The notes: generated from the sequence alone by a model not told the origin. A stretch of DNA of 64,000 bases from Gemmobacter nectariphilus DSM 15620 (GCF_000429765.1 NZ_AUCM01000006.1:62001-126000), one strand, 5' to 3'. Shown: positions 26,330-38,729, counted from the stretch's first letter. Numbers and translations are program-made.

Positions 26330-27388
26330 ATGAAACTGTTCCAATGCCAATGCTGCGGACAGGTGCTGCACTTCGAGAATACCGTCTGCCTCAGCTGCGG
26401 GCGCAGCCTTGGCTATCTGCCCGGCCCCGACCGCATGGTCGCGGTCGAACCCGACGGCGCGCTCTGGGCCGTCGCCGATGCGGGCGATCCGCAACGATGG
26501 CGGTTCTGCAAGAACTGGGAACGTTCCGCCTGCAACTGGATGGTGCGCGAAACCGGCCCCGACTATTGCGAGGCCTGCCGCCACAACCGCACCGTCCCCG
26601 ACCTTGCCGATCCCGAAAACCATCGCCGCTGGCAGCGGATCGAGATGGCCAAGCGCCGGCTGATCTACACGCTTTGCCGCCTTGGCCTGCCCCGCCCCAC
26701 CCTGGGCGATGGCCACCCCGAGCCGCTGATCTTCGACTTCCTCGCCGACGATCCCGGCAGCGTGCAGCGCGTGCTGACCGGCCATGCCGGCGGCGTCGTC
26801 ACCATATCATTGACCGAAGCCGACGATGCCGAACGCGAGGCGATGCGCACCCGGCTTGGCGAGGCATATCGCACCCTGCTGGGCCATTTCCGGCACGAGA
26901 TCGGGCATTATTACTGGGATCTGCTGGTGCGCGATGGCGGCGCACTGGATGCGTTTCGCGCCATGTTCGGCGATGAACGCGCCGATTACGCGGCCGCGCT
27001 TGATCGGCACTATCAGAACGGCCCGCCCGCCGGGTGGGAGGCAACCCATGTCTCGGCCTATGCCACCATGCACCCGTGGGAGGACTGGGCGGAAACCTGG
27101 GCGCATTACCTGCACATGGTCGACACGCTGGAAACCGCCGCCGCCCTTGGCATCCAGATCGACCCCGGCGTCGACAACCACGGCCAGCTGACCGCCGAGA
27201 TCGACGTCAACCCCTGGCGCGCCGGCGACACCGGGCGCTTGCTGGCGGCATGGCTGCCCCTGACCGTTGCGCTGAACGCGCTGAACCGATCCATGGGACA
27301 GCCGGACCTCTATCCCTTTGCCCTTGCCGCGCCGGTCCAGCAGAAACTGGCCTTCGTCCACGATCTGGTGATGACGCGGCAAGGATAG
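26330..27388 (+). CDS. Zinc-ribbon putative metallopeptidase (HEIGH type)
   Basis: The 352-residue protein opens with a four-Cys zinc ribbon: CQCCGQ (residues about 5-10) and CLSCGRSLGYLP (about 21-32). A second Cys pair pattern is in CKNWERSACNWM and CEACRHNR (about 60-86). The catalytic-looking zincin helix is FRHEIGHYYWDLLV (HEIGH at about 189-193), with an acidic segment DWAETWAHYLHMVDTL further on that would supply the third ligand, as in the putative zinc-binding metallopeptidase family common in proteobacteria. No signal peptide is present, so it is probably cytosolic. The ATG at 26330 was preferred over a GTG three codons upstream because GGGG lies 8 bases before it. It is convergent with nrdF, 3 bases apart. 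Its substrate is unknown; some relatives have been loosely linked to peptide modification. Confidence 0.85.
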   Translation: MKLFQCQCCGQVLHFENTVCLSCGRSLGYLPGPDRMVAVEPDGALWAVADAGDPQRWRFCKNWERSACNWMVRETGPDYCEACRHNRTVPDLADPENHRRWQRIEMAKRRLIYTLCRLGLPRPTLGDGHPEPLIFDFLADDPGSVQRVLTGHAGGVVTISLTEADDAEREAMRTRLGEAYRTLLGHFRHEIGHYYWDLLVRDGGALDAFRAMFGDERADYAAALDRHYQNGPPAGWEATHVSAYATMHPWEDWAETWAHYLHMVDTLETAAALGIQIDPGVDNHGQLTAEIDVNPWRAGDTGRLLAAWLPLTVALNALNRSMGQPDLYPFALAAPVQQKLAFVHDLVMTRQG

Positions 27389-27391
27389 GGA

Positions 27392-30541
<3,150 letters not shown>

Positions 30542-30560
<19 letters not shown>

Positions 30561-30958
30561 TCCATTCCCCAGAATTCATCCAGCCCGGCACGGACGCGGG
30601 CAACATCGGTTTCGGTGCCCGCCAGTTCGAACTTGAACAGGATCGGGACGGCGCATTTGCCAGAGATCACCTCGGCTGCCAACCCGTAGGTCGCGCCAAA
30701 GTTGCGGTTGCCCCCGGCAATGACGCCGCGCAGCAGGGCGCGGCGGGCAGGGTCGTTCAGAAAGCGGATCACGGGCTTGGCCACGGCGCCCCGCCCCTGC
30801 CCGTCGGCATAGGTCGGGCAGATCAGCACATAGGGCCCGTCCGGCATGGGCAGCGGATCGTCAGGCCGGACCGGAATGCGCTGTGCGGGAATCCCCAGCC
30901 GTGCCACGAACCGCGCCGTGTTGCCCGAGGCCGAGGAAAAATAGACCAGCCCGCCCAT
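30542..30958 (-). CDS. nrdI: NrdI flavodoxin-like protein
   Basis: The 138-residue protein is a complete Nrd[20 protein letters not shown] (residues about 4-22) forms the FMN phosphate loop, [11 protein letters not shown] (about 43-53) and [21 protein letters not shown] (about 78-98) form the isoalloxazine site, and [19 protein letters not shown] closes the fold. NrdI delivers superoxide or peroxide to NrdF to assemble the Mn tyrosyl radical. It starts 7 bases after the nrdH stop and overlaps nrdE by 19 bases. The order nrdH-nrdI-nrdE-nrdF is the classical one. Presence of nrdI implies that NrdF can be loaded with manganese. Confidence 0.96.
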
Positions 30959-30965
30959 GGCGGGA

Positions 30966-31187
30966 TCAGGACAGCCGGCCGATCATGTCGGGGCGAAAGC
31001 CGGCCCAATGGGCCTCGCCGGCGACGACGACGGGGGCCTGACGGTACCCCATCGACATGACCATTTCCATCGCGTCCGAATCCTCGGTCAGGTCGATGAC
31101 GCTATAGGACAGACCACGCGCATCAAGGGCACGGGTGGTGGCGGTGCATTGCACGCAAGCGGGCTTGGAATACACGGTGATGGTCAT
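30966..31187 (-). CDS. nrdH: NrdH redoxin (glutaredoxin-like)
   Basis: The 73-residue protein is a complete Nrd[22 protein letters not shown] with the redox pair Cys11-Cys14, followed by [16 protein letters not shown], the cis-Pro loop [16 protein letters not shown], and DMIGRL. It supplies electrons to NrdE and is itself reduced by thioredoxin reductase. The ATG at 31187 is chosen because all NrdH proteins start here; an upstream in-frame ATG at 31262 would add 25 residues with no family support. It is the first gene after a 275-base leader that contains a cobalamin riboswitch, so the whole nrdHIEF operon is under that control. Confidence 0.96.
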   Translation of the reverse strand: MTITVYSKPACVQCTATTRALDARGLSYSVIDLTEDSDAMEMVMSMGYRQAPVVVAGEAHWAGFRPDMIGRLS

Positions 31188-31299
31188 GGCCTTCGTCCCT
31201 CGGGTCAGGTTTTGCGAAAGGCAACAGGAAGCCATCCGACTGGCACAAGGCCAGCCCGACATCTCCCCACGCCCTCCGCGTGGTTTGGTCTTTTTCGTG

Positions 31300-31462
31300 T
31301 CGCGGCAGGTCTTCTGGCTCACGGATCAATGCGCAACCGCCCTTCCCAGGGCTATCGCCCCAGTGGGTTCTTCGGTTTTGCTCACCGCTTACAGCTACGG
31401 GGGTAGCGCCGGATTTCCACCGGCTTCCCTTGTCGTCCTGAGTCGCCCCAGGCACCGCGACC
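31300..31462 (-). promoter_or_regulatory. Cobalamin (B12) riboswitch in the nrdHIEF leader
   Basis: On the minus strand the leader contains the canonical cobalamin-element core: GGGAAGCCGGTGGAAATCC, then a CCCCGTAGCTGTAAGCGG segment, and the B12 box AGCCAGAAGACCTGCC (31304-31319), in the right order and spacing. Downstream, a CCACGC-GGAGG-GCGTGG hairpin could be part of the expression platform; there is no T run, so control may be translational or by Rho. Ligand binding should lower expression of the B12-independent class Ib reductase. Confidence 0.92.
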
Positions 31463-31467
31463 CCCTC

Positions 31468-31496
31468 ATAAAGACACCAGATGTAGGGGGCGTCAA
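31468..31496 (-). promoter_or_regulatory. Candidate nrdHIEF promoter
   Basis: TTGACG (31491-31496) and CTTTAT (31468-31473) are separated by 17 bases, and the predicted start falls just before the riboswitch. The -10 match is weak (3 of 6). Confidence 0.45.
31474..31489 (-). promoter_or_regulatory. Candidate NrdR box 1
   Basis: CCCCTACATCTGGTGT agrees with the NrdR-box consensus (ACACWATATATWGTGT) at 11 of 16 positions and lies wholly between the -35 and -10 hexamers, where repressor binding would block transcription. Confidence 0.5.
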
Positions 31497-31504
31497 CGGC
31501 GATT

Positions 31505-31520
31505 AACACATCAGTAGTGG
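31505..31520 (-). promoter_or_regulatory. Candidate NrdR box 2
   Basis: CCACTACTGATGTGTT matches at fewer positions (9 of 16) but starts exactly 31 bp from box 1, the spacing usual for paired NrdR boxes. Confidence 0.4.
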
Positions 31521-31624
31521 ATCGGCGGCACGCTGGGCGGGGTCTGTGGCTTTGGCGCACCGCCCGTGAATCAGCGGCCGCGCCCCTTTGCCGGCAGGCC
31601 ATTTCGTCAAGCCGCAAACAGAGT

Positions 31625-31633
31625 TTATCCACA
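31625..31633 (+). promoter_or_regulatory. Perfect DnaA box
   Basis: TTATCCACA is an exact match to the high-affinity DnaA box. It lies between the metH terminator and the nrd promoter, in otherwise GC-rich sequence. With the boxes, promoter and riboswitch, it accounts for the 496-base gap between nrdH and metH; no gene was seen there. Confidence 0.5.
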
Positions 31634-31661
31634 GAAAAAGGGCGGGGTCGCCCCCGCCCTT
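31634..31661 (-). terminator. Rho-independent terminator of the metH operon
   Basis: On the minus strand, a perfect 10-bp stem AAGGGCGGGG/CCCCGCCCTT with a 4-base loop is followed by TTTTTC. It lies 22 bases after the metH stop codon. Confidence 0.88.
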
Positions 31662-31683
31662 GTCACCCTTCGGACAGCCCCGC

Positions 31684-34407
31684 CTAGGCGGCGCTTTGTG
31701 TGCCCGAGGTGCCAACCGGCACATAATTCAGGATCGGCGCCAGCCAGCGTTCTGCCTCGGCCAGATCGATTCCCTTGCGGCGGGCGTAATCCTCGACCTG
31801 ATCGCGCTCGACCTTGGCCACACCGAAGTAATAGGCCTCGGGGTGCCCGATATAGAGACCCGAGACCGAAGATCCCGGCCACATCGCCATGCTTTCGGTC
31901 AAGACCACGCCCGTCGTCGCCTCGGCGTCCAGCAGCCGGAACAGCGTCTGCTTTTCGGTGTGATCGGGCTGGGCGGGATAGCCGGGGGCCGGACGGATGC
32001 CGCGATAGGGCTCGCCGATCAGATCCTGCGGATCGTGGGATTCGTCCGGGGCATAGGCCCAGAATTCCTTGCGGACCCGTTCATGCAGCATCTCGGCCAT
32101 GGCCTCGGCGATGCGGTCGGACAGCGCCTTGACCATGATCGCGGCATAGTCGTCGTTTGCCCGTTCGAACCGGGCGGCGATTTCCTGCTCTTCGGGCCCG
32201 GCGGTCACGACAAAGCCGCCCACCCAGTCGCGCGCCGCGCCATCGGGGGCAACGAAATCGGCCAGCGCAAGGTTCGGGCGGCCATCGCGCTTGTGGGTCT
32301 GCTGGCGCAAGGTGTGCAGCGTCGCCATGATATGCGCCCGATCATCCCCCGACCACAGCACGATGTCATCGCCCACCGAGTTCGCCGGCCAGAACCCGAC
32401 CACGGCGCGCGGCTTGAACCACTTCTCGGCGATGATCTTGCCCAGCATCTCTTGCGCATCGGCAAACAGCGACCGCGCGGCCTCGCCATGCTTTTCGTCA
32501 TCCAGGATGCGCGGGTAGACGCCCTTCAGCTCCCATGTCTGGAAGAACGGGGTCCAGTCGATATAGCGGGCGATCTGGGCCAGATCCCAATCCTCGACCA
32601 CGCGGGGGCCGGTGAACTGCGGGGCGGGGGGGGCATAGCTCGCCCAGTCGATCTTCATCGCATTGGCCCGCGCAGCCGGCAGCGGCAGGCGCTGCTTGGC
32701 GCGTTCGGCCCGTTCGTGGCGTTCGGCCACATCGACATATTCGGCGCGAATGCTGTCGACATAGCCCGCCTTCTGCGTCGGGCTGAGCAGCTGGCTGACA
32801 ACCCCCACCGCCCGGCTGGCGTCGGTGACATAGACCGCCTGCGAGCGGGTATAGCGCGGCGCGATCTTGACCGCGGTATGCACCTTGGAAGTCGTCGCCC
32901 CGCCGATCAGCAGCGGAATGTCGAAACCTTCACGTTCCATCTCGGCGGCCAGGTGGACCATCTCGTCCAGGGACGGGGTGATCAGACCCGACAGGCCGAT
33001 CACATCCACCTTTTCCTCGCGCGCTACCTGAAGGATCTTCTGCGGCGGGACCATCACGCCCAGATCGATGATCTCATAGTTGTTGCAGGCCAGAACGACG
33101 CCGACGATGTTCTTGCCGATGTCATGCACATCGCCCTTCACCGTCGCCATCAGCACCTTGCCGGCGGCCTGACGTTCACTGCCGCCCCCGTTGGCGGCCT
33201 TTTCGGCCTCCATATGCGGAAGCAGCACGGCCACGGCCTGTTTCATCACGCGGGCGGATTTGACCACCTGTGGCAGGAACATCTTGCCCGCGCCGAACAG
33301 ATCGCCCACCACGTTCATGCCCGCCATCAGCGGCCCTTCGATGACATGCAGCGGGCGTTCGGCGGCCAGGCGCGCCTCTTCGGTGTCGGCCTCGATGAAT
33401 TCGGTGATGCCGTTGACCAGCGCATGTTCCAGCCGCTTTTCCACCGGCCAGTCGCGCCATTTCAGATCGCGGACCTTTTCTTCCTTGGGGCCGCCCTTGA
33501 AGCGATCAGCGATCTCCAGCAGGCGTTCGGTGCCGTCGGGGCGGCGGTTCAGAACCACATCCTCGCAGGCCTCGCGCAATTCCGGGTCGATCTGGTCATA
33601 GACCGCCAGCTGCCCGGCGTTGACGATGCCCATGTCCATGCCCGCCTGAATGGCATGATAGAGGAACACGGCATGCATCGCCTCGCGCACGGGTTCGTTG
33701 CCGCGGAAGCTGAACGACAGGTTCGACACCCCTCCCGACACATGGGCATGCGGCAGGTTCTGGCGGATCCAGCGCGTCGCCTGAATGAAGTCGACGCCAT
33801 AATTGTTGTGTTCCTCGATGCCGGTGGCCACGGCAAAGACGTTGGGGTCAAAGATGATGTCTTCCGGCGGGAAATCCATCTCCTCGACCAGAATGCGATA
33901 GGCGCGGGCGCAGATGTCGATCTTGCGCTGGAAGGTGTCGGCCTGCCCGGTTTCGTCAAAGGCCATGACCACCACGGCGGCCCCATAGGCCAGGCACAGG
34001 CCGGCATGGTGGCGGAACGCGTCCTCGCCCTCTTTGAGCGAGATCGAGTTGACCACCGGCTTGCCCTGCACGCATTGCAGGCCGGCCTCGATCACCTCCC
34101 ATTTGGAACTGTCGATCATCACCGGCACGCGGGCAATGTCGGGTTCGGCCGCCAGCAGGTTCAGGAACTCGACCATGGCGGCTTTGGAATCGATCAGCCC
34201 TTCGTCCATGTTGACGTCGATGATCTGGGCGCCGTTTTCCACCTGATCGCGGGCCACCTCCAGCGCGGCGGCATAGTCGCGGTTGGTGATCAGCTTGCGG
34301 AACCGGGCGCTGCCAGTGACGTTCGTGCGTTCCCCCACGTTCACAAAGGGAATGTCGGGCGTCAGGACAAAGGGTTCCAGCCCGGACAGGCGCAGATAGC
34401 GGGTCAT
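31684..34407 (-). CDS. metH: Methionine synthase, cobalamin-dependent: folate, B12 and activation domains
   Basis: The 907-residue protein equals MetH without its homocysteine domain. Residues about 15-290 form the pterin-binding domain ([26 protein letters not shown]). About 330-430 is the helical cap. About 430-580 is the B12 domain with the cobalt-ligand motif [10 protein letters not shown] and later [13 protein letters not shown] and [14 protein letters not shown]. About 600-900 is the AdoMet reactivation domain with [15 protein letters not shown]. It transfers the methyl group of methyltetrahydrofolate via cobalamin to homocysteine held by the partner protein, whose gene overlaps its start by four bases (ATGA). 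The split into two polypeptides is clear: no homocysteine/zinc domain is present here. A strong terminator follows. Confidence 0.96.
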   Translation of the reverse strand: MTRYLRLSGLEPFVLTPDIPFVNVGERTNVTGSARFRKLITNRDYAAALEVARDQVENGAQIIDVNMDEGLIDSKAAMVEFLNLLAAEPDIARVPVMIDSSKWEVIEAGLQCVQGKPVVNSISLKEGEDAFRHHAGLCLAYGAAVVVMAFDETGQADTFQRKIDICARAYRILVEEMDFPPEDIIFDPNVFAVATGIEEHNNYGVDFIQATRWIRQNLPHAHVSGGVSNLSFSFRGNEPVREAMHAVFLYHAIQAGMDMGIVNAGQLAVYDQIDPELREACEDVVLNRRPDGTERLLEIADRFKGGPKEEKVRDLKWRDWPVEKRLEHALVNGITEFIEADTEEARLAAERPLHVIEGPLMAGMNVVGDLFGAGKMFLPQVVKSARVMKQAVAVLLPHMEAEKAANGGGSERQAAGKVLMATVKGDVHDIGKNIVGVVLACNNYEIIDLGVMVPPQKILQVAREEKVDVIGLSGLITPSLDEMVHLAAEMEREGFDIPLLIGGATTSKVHTAVKIAPRYTRSQAVYVTDASRAVGVVSQLLSPTQKAGYVDSIRAEYVDVAERHERAERAKQRLPLPAARANAMKIDWASYAPPAPQFTGPRVVEDWDLAQIARYIDWTPFFQTWELKGVYPRILDDEKHGEAARSLFADAQEMLGKIIAEKWFKPRAVVGFWPANSVGDDIVLWSGDDRAHIMATLHTLRQQTHKRDGRPNLALADFVAPDGAARDWVGGFVVTAGPEEQEIAARFERANDDYAAIMVKALSDRIAEAMAEMLHERVRKEFWAYAPDESHDPQDLIGEPYRGIRPAPGYPAQPDHTEKQTLFRLLDAEATTGVVLTESMAMWPGSSVSGLYIGHPEAYYFGVAKVERDQVEDYARRKGIDLAEAERWLAPILNYVPVGTSGTQSAA

Positions 34408-35444
34408 TGGCGCACCTCACGCGGGGCAAAGGGTTTCACGGCCTCGGCGATGGCGCGGATATGGTCGGGCGTGGTGCCGCAGCAGCCGCCAACCACGTTC
34501 ACCAGCCCTTCGCGGGCAAAGTCGGCCACCTGAACGGCGGTGTCCTGCGGGCCTTCGTCATACTGGCCAAAGGCGTTGGGCAGGCCGGCGTTCGGGTAGG
34601 CGCAGGTGAACGTATCCGCGACCGAGGCCAGTTCCGCGATATGCGGCCGCATGGCGGCCGCGCCCAGCGCGCAGTTCAACCCCACGGTAAAGGGCCGCGA
34701 ATGGCGCACCGAATGCCAGAAGGCGGTCGGCGTCTGGCCCGACAGCGTGCGCCCCGAGGCATCGGTGATCGTGCCCGAGATCATCAGCGGCAGGCGCGCG
34801 CCATGTTCGGCAAAGGCCTCGAAACAGGCAAAGATCGCGGCCTTGGCGTTCAGCGTGTCAAAGATCGTCTCGATCAGGATGATGTCGGCGCCGCCCTCGA
34901 TCAGCCCGCGCACCTGCTGGCCATAGGCCACGCGCAGATCATCGAAGGTCACGGCGCGATAGCCGGGGTTGTTCACATCGGGCGACAGCGAGGCGGTGCG
35001 GTTGGTCGGCCCGACCGCCCCGGCGACAAAGCGCGGCTTGCCGTCGATGGCGGTCGCCCGGTCCAGCGCCCGGCGCACCACGCGCGCGCCTTCGGCGTTC
35101 AGGTCATGCACCGCCTGTTCCATCCCGTAATCGGCCTGCGCGATGGTGGTGGCCGAAAAGGTATTGGTTTCGACGATATCCGCCCCGGCCATGGCATAGC
35201 GGAAGTGGATTTCCTCGATCGCCTCGGGCTGGGTCAGGATCAACAGATCGTTGTTGCCCTTTTGCGGATGGTCGGAATGGTGGCGGCAGGCGCACCCCGA
35301 CCCATGGCCGGTATAATCCTCTTCGGACAGGCCAAGCTGCTGGATCTGCGTGCCCATCGCACCATCGAGGATCAGGATGCGCTCGCGCGCAAGCGCCTGA
35401 AGGCGGTCGAAGGCGGCGGTGCGGGGAAGGTGGAAGTTGAACAT
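34404..35444 (-). CDS. metH: Methionine synthase, homocysteine-binding (zinc) subunit
   Basis: The 346-residue protein is the N-terminal homocysteine S-methyltransferase domain of MetH as a separate chain. It has [17 protein letters not shown] (residues about 23-39), [16 protein letters not shown], and the zinc Cys ligands in [14 protein letters not shown] (about 252-265) and [15 protein letters not shown] (about 318-332). It binds and activates homocysteine. The following metH part begins within its stop codon (ATGA), which should keep the two chains at equal levels. No S-adenosylmethionine or S-adenosylhomocysteine riboswitch could be recognised in the 170-base leader. GATATAGAT in that leader might be part of a promoter, but no clear -35 is paired with it. 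Confidence 0.94.
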   Translation of the reverse strand: MFNFHLPRTAAFDRLQALARERILILDGAMGTQIQQLGLSEEDYTGHGSGCACRHHSDHPQKGNNDLLILTQPEAIEEIHFRYAMAGADIVETNTFSATTIAQADYGMEQAVHDLNAEGARVVRRALDRATAIDGKPRFVAGAVGPTNRTASLSPDVNNPGYRAVTFDDLRVAYGQQVRGLIEGGADIILIETIFDTLNAKAAIFACFEAFAEHGARLPLMISGTITDASGRTLSGQTPTAFWHSVRHSRPFTVGLNCALGAAAMRPHIAELASVADTFTCAYPNAGLPNAFGQYDEGPQDTAVQVADFAREGLVNVVGGCCGTTPDHIRAIAEAVKPFAPREVRQ

Positions 35445-35553
35445 CGGACAGCCCGGACTGCGAAAGATCGCGGCAATCTATATCAGTTGCACCGGAAAGA
35501 CCATTTCATGTTTTTCCAGAAGATCATGAGCCATGTCGATAATCCAGGCGAAA

Positions 35554-35610
35554 GCCGGGGGGCCGTCTGCCCCCCGGACCCCCCGAGGATATTTTCAGAC
35601 AGATGAAGGT
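35554..35610 (-). repeat. Intergenic repeat copy 5
   Basis: On the minus strand after the P-type ATPase gene: ACCTTCATCTGTCTGAA, AATATCCTCGGGGGGTCC, then hairpin CCGGGGGG-CAGACGG-CCCCCCGG (35555-35577). Confidence 0.8.
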
Positions 35611-35615
35611 GCGGA

Positions 35616-38297
35616 TCAGCCGAACCGATCACGCAGAAGGTGCTTTTCCATCTCCATCAGGCCCAAAAAGCCGATCCCGATGGCCAGGATCGCGGCGCCC
35701 TCGGCCAGGGGCAGCGGGCGCGAGCCGAAAATCCCGTTCATCACCGGCAGATAGGTGAACGCCAGCTGCCCCAGGACCACCACCGCAACGGCGGCCAGCA
35801 CCGGGCCGGTGCCCTTGACCCCGGTCAGGGTGAAGCTGGACATGTGCAGATAGCGCACGTTGAACAGATAGAACACTTCAAGCACGACAAGCATGTTGAC
35901 GACCATCGTGCGGGCGGTTTCCAGATCATGGCCGATGGACTGGGCGCCAAAGAACACCGCCAGCGCGATGGCCGTGAACAGGATCGAGACAAATGCGGTC
36001 CGCCAGACCATGAACGGGGTCAGCAGCCCTGCCCCCGGCTTGCGCGGCGGGCGATTCATCACGCCGGATTCGGCCGGCTCGAAGGCCAGCGCCAGATCGA
36101 GCGTCGCCGACAGGATCAGGTTCATCCACAGGATCTGAACCGCCGACATCGGCATCGCGAAACCGAACAGGATGGCCAGGACCACGACCAGCGCCTCGCC
36201 GCCGTTGGTGGGCAGCATGTGGGCCACGACCTTGCGGATATTGTCGTGAACCACCCGCCCTTCATGCACTGCATTGACGATCGAGGCGAAGTTGTCGTCC
36301 ATCAACACCATGCGGGCCGCTTCCTTGGCGGCCTCGGTGCCCTTGATGCCCATGGCGATGCCGACATCGGCCTGTTTCAGCGAGGGCGCATCGTTCACGC
36401 CATCCCCGGTCATGGCGACAATATGCCCGTCGGACTGCAACGCCTGCACGATGCGCAGCTTGTGTTCGGGGCTGGTGCGGGCAAAGACCTGGGTGTCGCG
36501 CACGGCCTGGGCGAAACCTTCGCCGGTCAGCTGGTCAAGGTCATGGCCGGTCAGCACGCGCGGGGTCTGCGCCAGACCCAGTTGCCGGGCGATGGCGGCG
36601 GCCGTTGCGCCGTGATCGCCGGTGATCATCCGCACGTCAATTCCGGCGCGGCGACATTCCGCGATGGCTTGAACCGCCTCGGCGCGGGGCGGGTCGATGA
36701 AGCCGGCGATGCCCAGGAACACCAGCCCGGACTGCACATCGCCATGATCCAGATCGCGGGCATCGGCGGCGGCCGGCCGGGTGGCAAAGCCCAGAACCCG
36801 TTCGCCTTCGGCCGCGGCCTCGGCGATGCGGGCGGACCACAGATCGGCATCCAGCGGTTCCGGCCCATCGCGCCCCTGCTGACGATTGCACATCGACAGG
36901 ATCCGCTCGGGCGCGCCCTTGACCAGAACGACGGTGTCGTCGAACGGCATCCGGTGCAGCGTGGCCATGTAGCGGTGCCGCGCGTCAAACGGGATCACAT
37001 CCAGACGGGGCCAGTCGGCGGTATCGGCATCTGGATCCAGCCCTGCCTTGAGCGCCAGCGTGATCAGCGCGCCTTCCATCGGATCGCCCTGAACGTGCCA
37101 GCTGCCATCCAGCCGGGCATCGTTGCACAAAAGGCCCGCGCGGATCAGCATCAGCGCCGGGCCATGGCCTGCCGCCCCATCACTGAACAGGCGGTGCTGC
37201 CCCGGATCATAGCCCGCGCCATCGACCATCAGCCGCTCGGGCGCCGTGACCACGCGCCGCACGGTCATTTCGTTGCGCGTCAGCGTGCCGGTCTTGTCCG
37301 AGCAGATCACCGAGGTCGCGCCCAGCGTTTCCACCGCAGGCAGGCGGCGGATCACCGCATTGCGTGCGGCCATCCGCTGGACCCCGATGGCAAGCGTGAT
37401 GGTGATCACCGCCGGCAGCCCTTCGGGGATCAGCCCCACGGCCAGGGCGACGACCGACAGCAGCGCCTCGTCCCAGGCAAAGCCGCGCAGGGTGACGGCG
37501 AAGGCAAAAAGCAGCACCGATCCGATCAGCGAGGCCAGCGTGAACCATTGGCCAAAGGTGTTGATCTGGCGCAGCAGCGGGGTGGTCAGTTCCTCGACGC
37601 TGCCCAGAAGGCGGCTGATCCGGCCCATTTCGGTGGCGGCCCCGGTTGCGACGACAACGCCAGTGCCCTGCCCGGTTGCCACCAGCGTGCCGGACCAGGC
37701 CATGCCGCTGCGATCGCCCAAGGGTGCCGCCGGAGCCACCGCTGCCGTGTGCTTGTCGGCGGCCACGGATTCGCCGGTCAGAATCGCCTCGTCGATCCGC
37801 AGGTTGCGGGCGTGGATAAGCCGCAGGTCGGCCGGCACACGGTCGCCAGCCTCGATCAGCACGATATCGCCGGGCACCACCTCGGCCATCGGGACAGCAT
37901 GGCGAAGCCCGCCGCGCAGCACCGTCGCATGTGGAGAGATCATCCCCCGGATTGCCGCCAGCGCGTTTTCGGCCTTGCCCTCTTGCAGGAAACCGACGAC
38001 GGCGTTGACCAGCACCACCGCGACAATCACCAAGGCATCGGTGATATGCCCAAGCGTGGTGGCCGCTACGGCACCCGCCAGCAGGAACCAGATCAGCGCA
38101 TTGTTGAACTGCGCCAGAAACCGCAGGATCGGCGGGCTTCGCCGCCCTGCGTGCAAGGCGTTGGGGCCGTGCTGGTGCAGCCGTTCGGCGGCCTCGGACG
38201 CGCTCAGCCCCTCGGCCCGGCTGGACAGTGCCGCCAGAACCTGCGCGGCCGGCAAGGCATAAGGGGGCTTGGTCGTGGCAGGTCCGGGCACGCTCAT
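35616..38297 (-). CDS. P-type cation-transporting ATPase (P2/calcium-type)
   Basis: The 893-residue protein has every P-type ATPase landmark: an N-terminal cation ATPase domain, the TGES actuator motif (residues 174-177), the phosphorylated Asp334 in ICSDKTGTLT, the nucleotide site KGAPERIL, and the hinge MTGDGVNDAPSLKQADVGIAMG near 610-631. Helix M4 carries PEGLP (291-295), the P2A (SERCA-like) ion-site pattern, and the C-terminal part has LWMNLILSATLDLALAFEP as in P2 pumps. It most likely exports Ca2+ or another divalent/monovalent cation through the inner membrane. The Met at 38297 (MSVPGPATTK) is chosen over an upstream one at 38366 that overlaps the end of the operon to its right. No regulator adjoins it. 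Repeat copy 5 follows. Confidence 0.93.
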   Translation of the reverse strand: MSVPGPATTKPPYALPAAQVLAALSSRAEGLSASEAAERLHQHGPNALHAGRRSPPILRFLAQFNNALIWFLLAGAVAATTLGHITDALVIVAVVLVNAVVGFLQEGKAENALAAIRGMISPHATVLRGGLRHAVPMAEVVPGDIVLIEAGDRVPADLRLIHARNLRIDEAILTGESVAADKHTAAVAPAAPLGDRSGMAWSGTLVATGQGTGVVVATGAATEMGRISRLLGSVEELTTPLLRQINTFGQWFTLASLIGSVLLFAFAVTLRGFAWDEALLSVVALAVGLIPEGLPAVITITLAIGVQRMAARNAVIRRLPAVETLGATSVICSDKTGTLTRNEMTVRRVVTAPERLMVDGAGYDPGQHRLFSDGAAGHGPALMLIRAGLLCNDARLDGSWHVQGDPMEGALITLALKAGLDPDADTADWPRLDVIPFDARHRYMATLHRMPFDDTVVLVKGAPERILSMCNRQQGRDGPEPLDADLWSARIAEAAAEGERVLGFATRPAAADARDLDHGDVQSGLVFLGIAGFIDPPRAEAVQAIAECRRAGIDVRMITGDHGATAAAIARQLGLAQTPRVLTGHDLDQLTGEGFAQAVRDTQVFARTSPEHKLRIVQALQSDGHIVAMTGDGVNDAPSLKQADVGIAMGIKGTEAAKEAARMVLMDDNFASIVNAVHEGRVVHDNIRKVVAHMLPTNGGEALVVVLAILFGFAMPMSAVQILWMNLILSATLDLALAFEPAESGVMNRPPRKPGAGLLTPFMVWRTAFVSILFTAIALAVFFGAQSIGHDLETARTMVVNMLVVLEVFYLFNVRYLHMSSFTLTGVKGTGPVLAAVAVVVLGQLAFTYLPVMNGIFGSRPLPLAEGAAILAIGIGFLGLMEMEKHLLRDRFG

Positions 38298-38366
38298 GGC
38301 CGCAGCATGCCGCGATTGCGAAATCCACTCAACCTTGGGGGTGTGATCTGGTGCGAAACGCCGCAA

Positions 38367-38729
38367 TCAGTCCAGCGCGCCGGGGGCCAGCAGCATCAGC
38401 GCCCGCCCCTCGCAGATCGTGTGCCCGCCGGCACCCAGGCAGATGCAGGACAGATCGGCCAGCCGCTTTTCGGGTCTGAGGCGTGTGACCTGGACCGAGG
38501 CGGTCAATACCTCGTCCGGCAGGGCGGCGGCATGATGGTGCAGCGATTGCTTCAGCCAGCCGGTGCCCGGCCCCGGCAACCGCGTCCCCAGCAGGCAGGA
38601 AAACAGCGCGGCGATCAGGGGCTCTGGCACGGTATCCACCGGGCCGCCACCGGCCAGCGCGGCAAAGGCGGCCAGATCGGCAGCAGCAAAGCTGCGCGAC
38701 AGGCTGGCGCGGTCGCCCACGCGGATCAT
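38367..38729 (-). CDS. MaoC-like hot-dog domain protein, second of a pair
   Basis: The 120-residue protein is a single hot-dog fold: MIRVGDRASLSRSFAAADLAAFAALAGG at the start, the central helix EPLIAALFSCLLGTRLPGPG (residues about 40-59), then the strands TASVQVTRLRPEKRLADLSCICL. Compared with its neighbour it lacks the D-x-N-x-x-H hydratase motif (it has AGGGPVDTVPE), so it is probably a structural or regulatory partner in a heteromeric hydratase. Its ATG overlaps the stop of the first MaoC-like gene by four bases. It is the last gene of the long importer/acyl-CoA operon. The start at 38729 was chosen from that overlap; an earlier Met at 38744 is possible. Confidence 0.82.
   Translation of the reverse strand: MIRVGDRASLSRSFAAADLAAFAALAGGGPVDTVPEPLIAALFSCLLGTRLPGPGTGWLKQSLHHHAAALPDEVLTASVQVTRLRPEKRLADLSCICLGAGGHTICEGRALMLLAPGALD

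Noticed and set aside
31188-31322. An N-terminal extension of NrdH into the leader
   Set aside because: NrdH proteins start at MTITVYSKP; the extension would be translated from the riboswitch region and has no family support.
31588-34533. A long plus-strand open frame across metH
   Set aside because: Antisense to MetH with intact motifs; no recognisable domain and no ribosome site.
35445-35615. A SAM or SAH riboswitch upstream of the split metH genes
   Set aside because: The leader was read for the SAM-II, SAM/SAH and SAH cores and none was found. A covariance search would be decisive.
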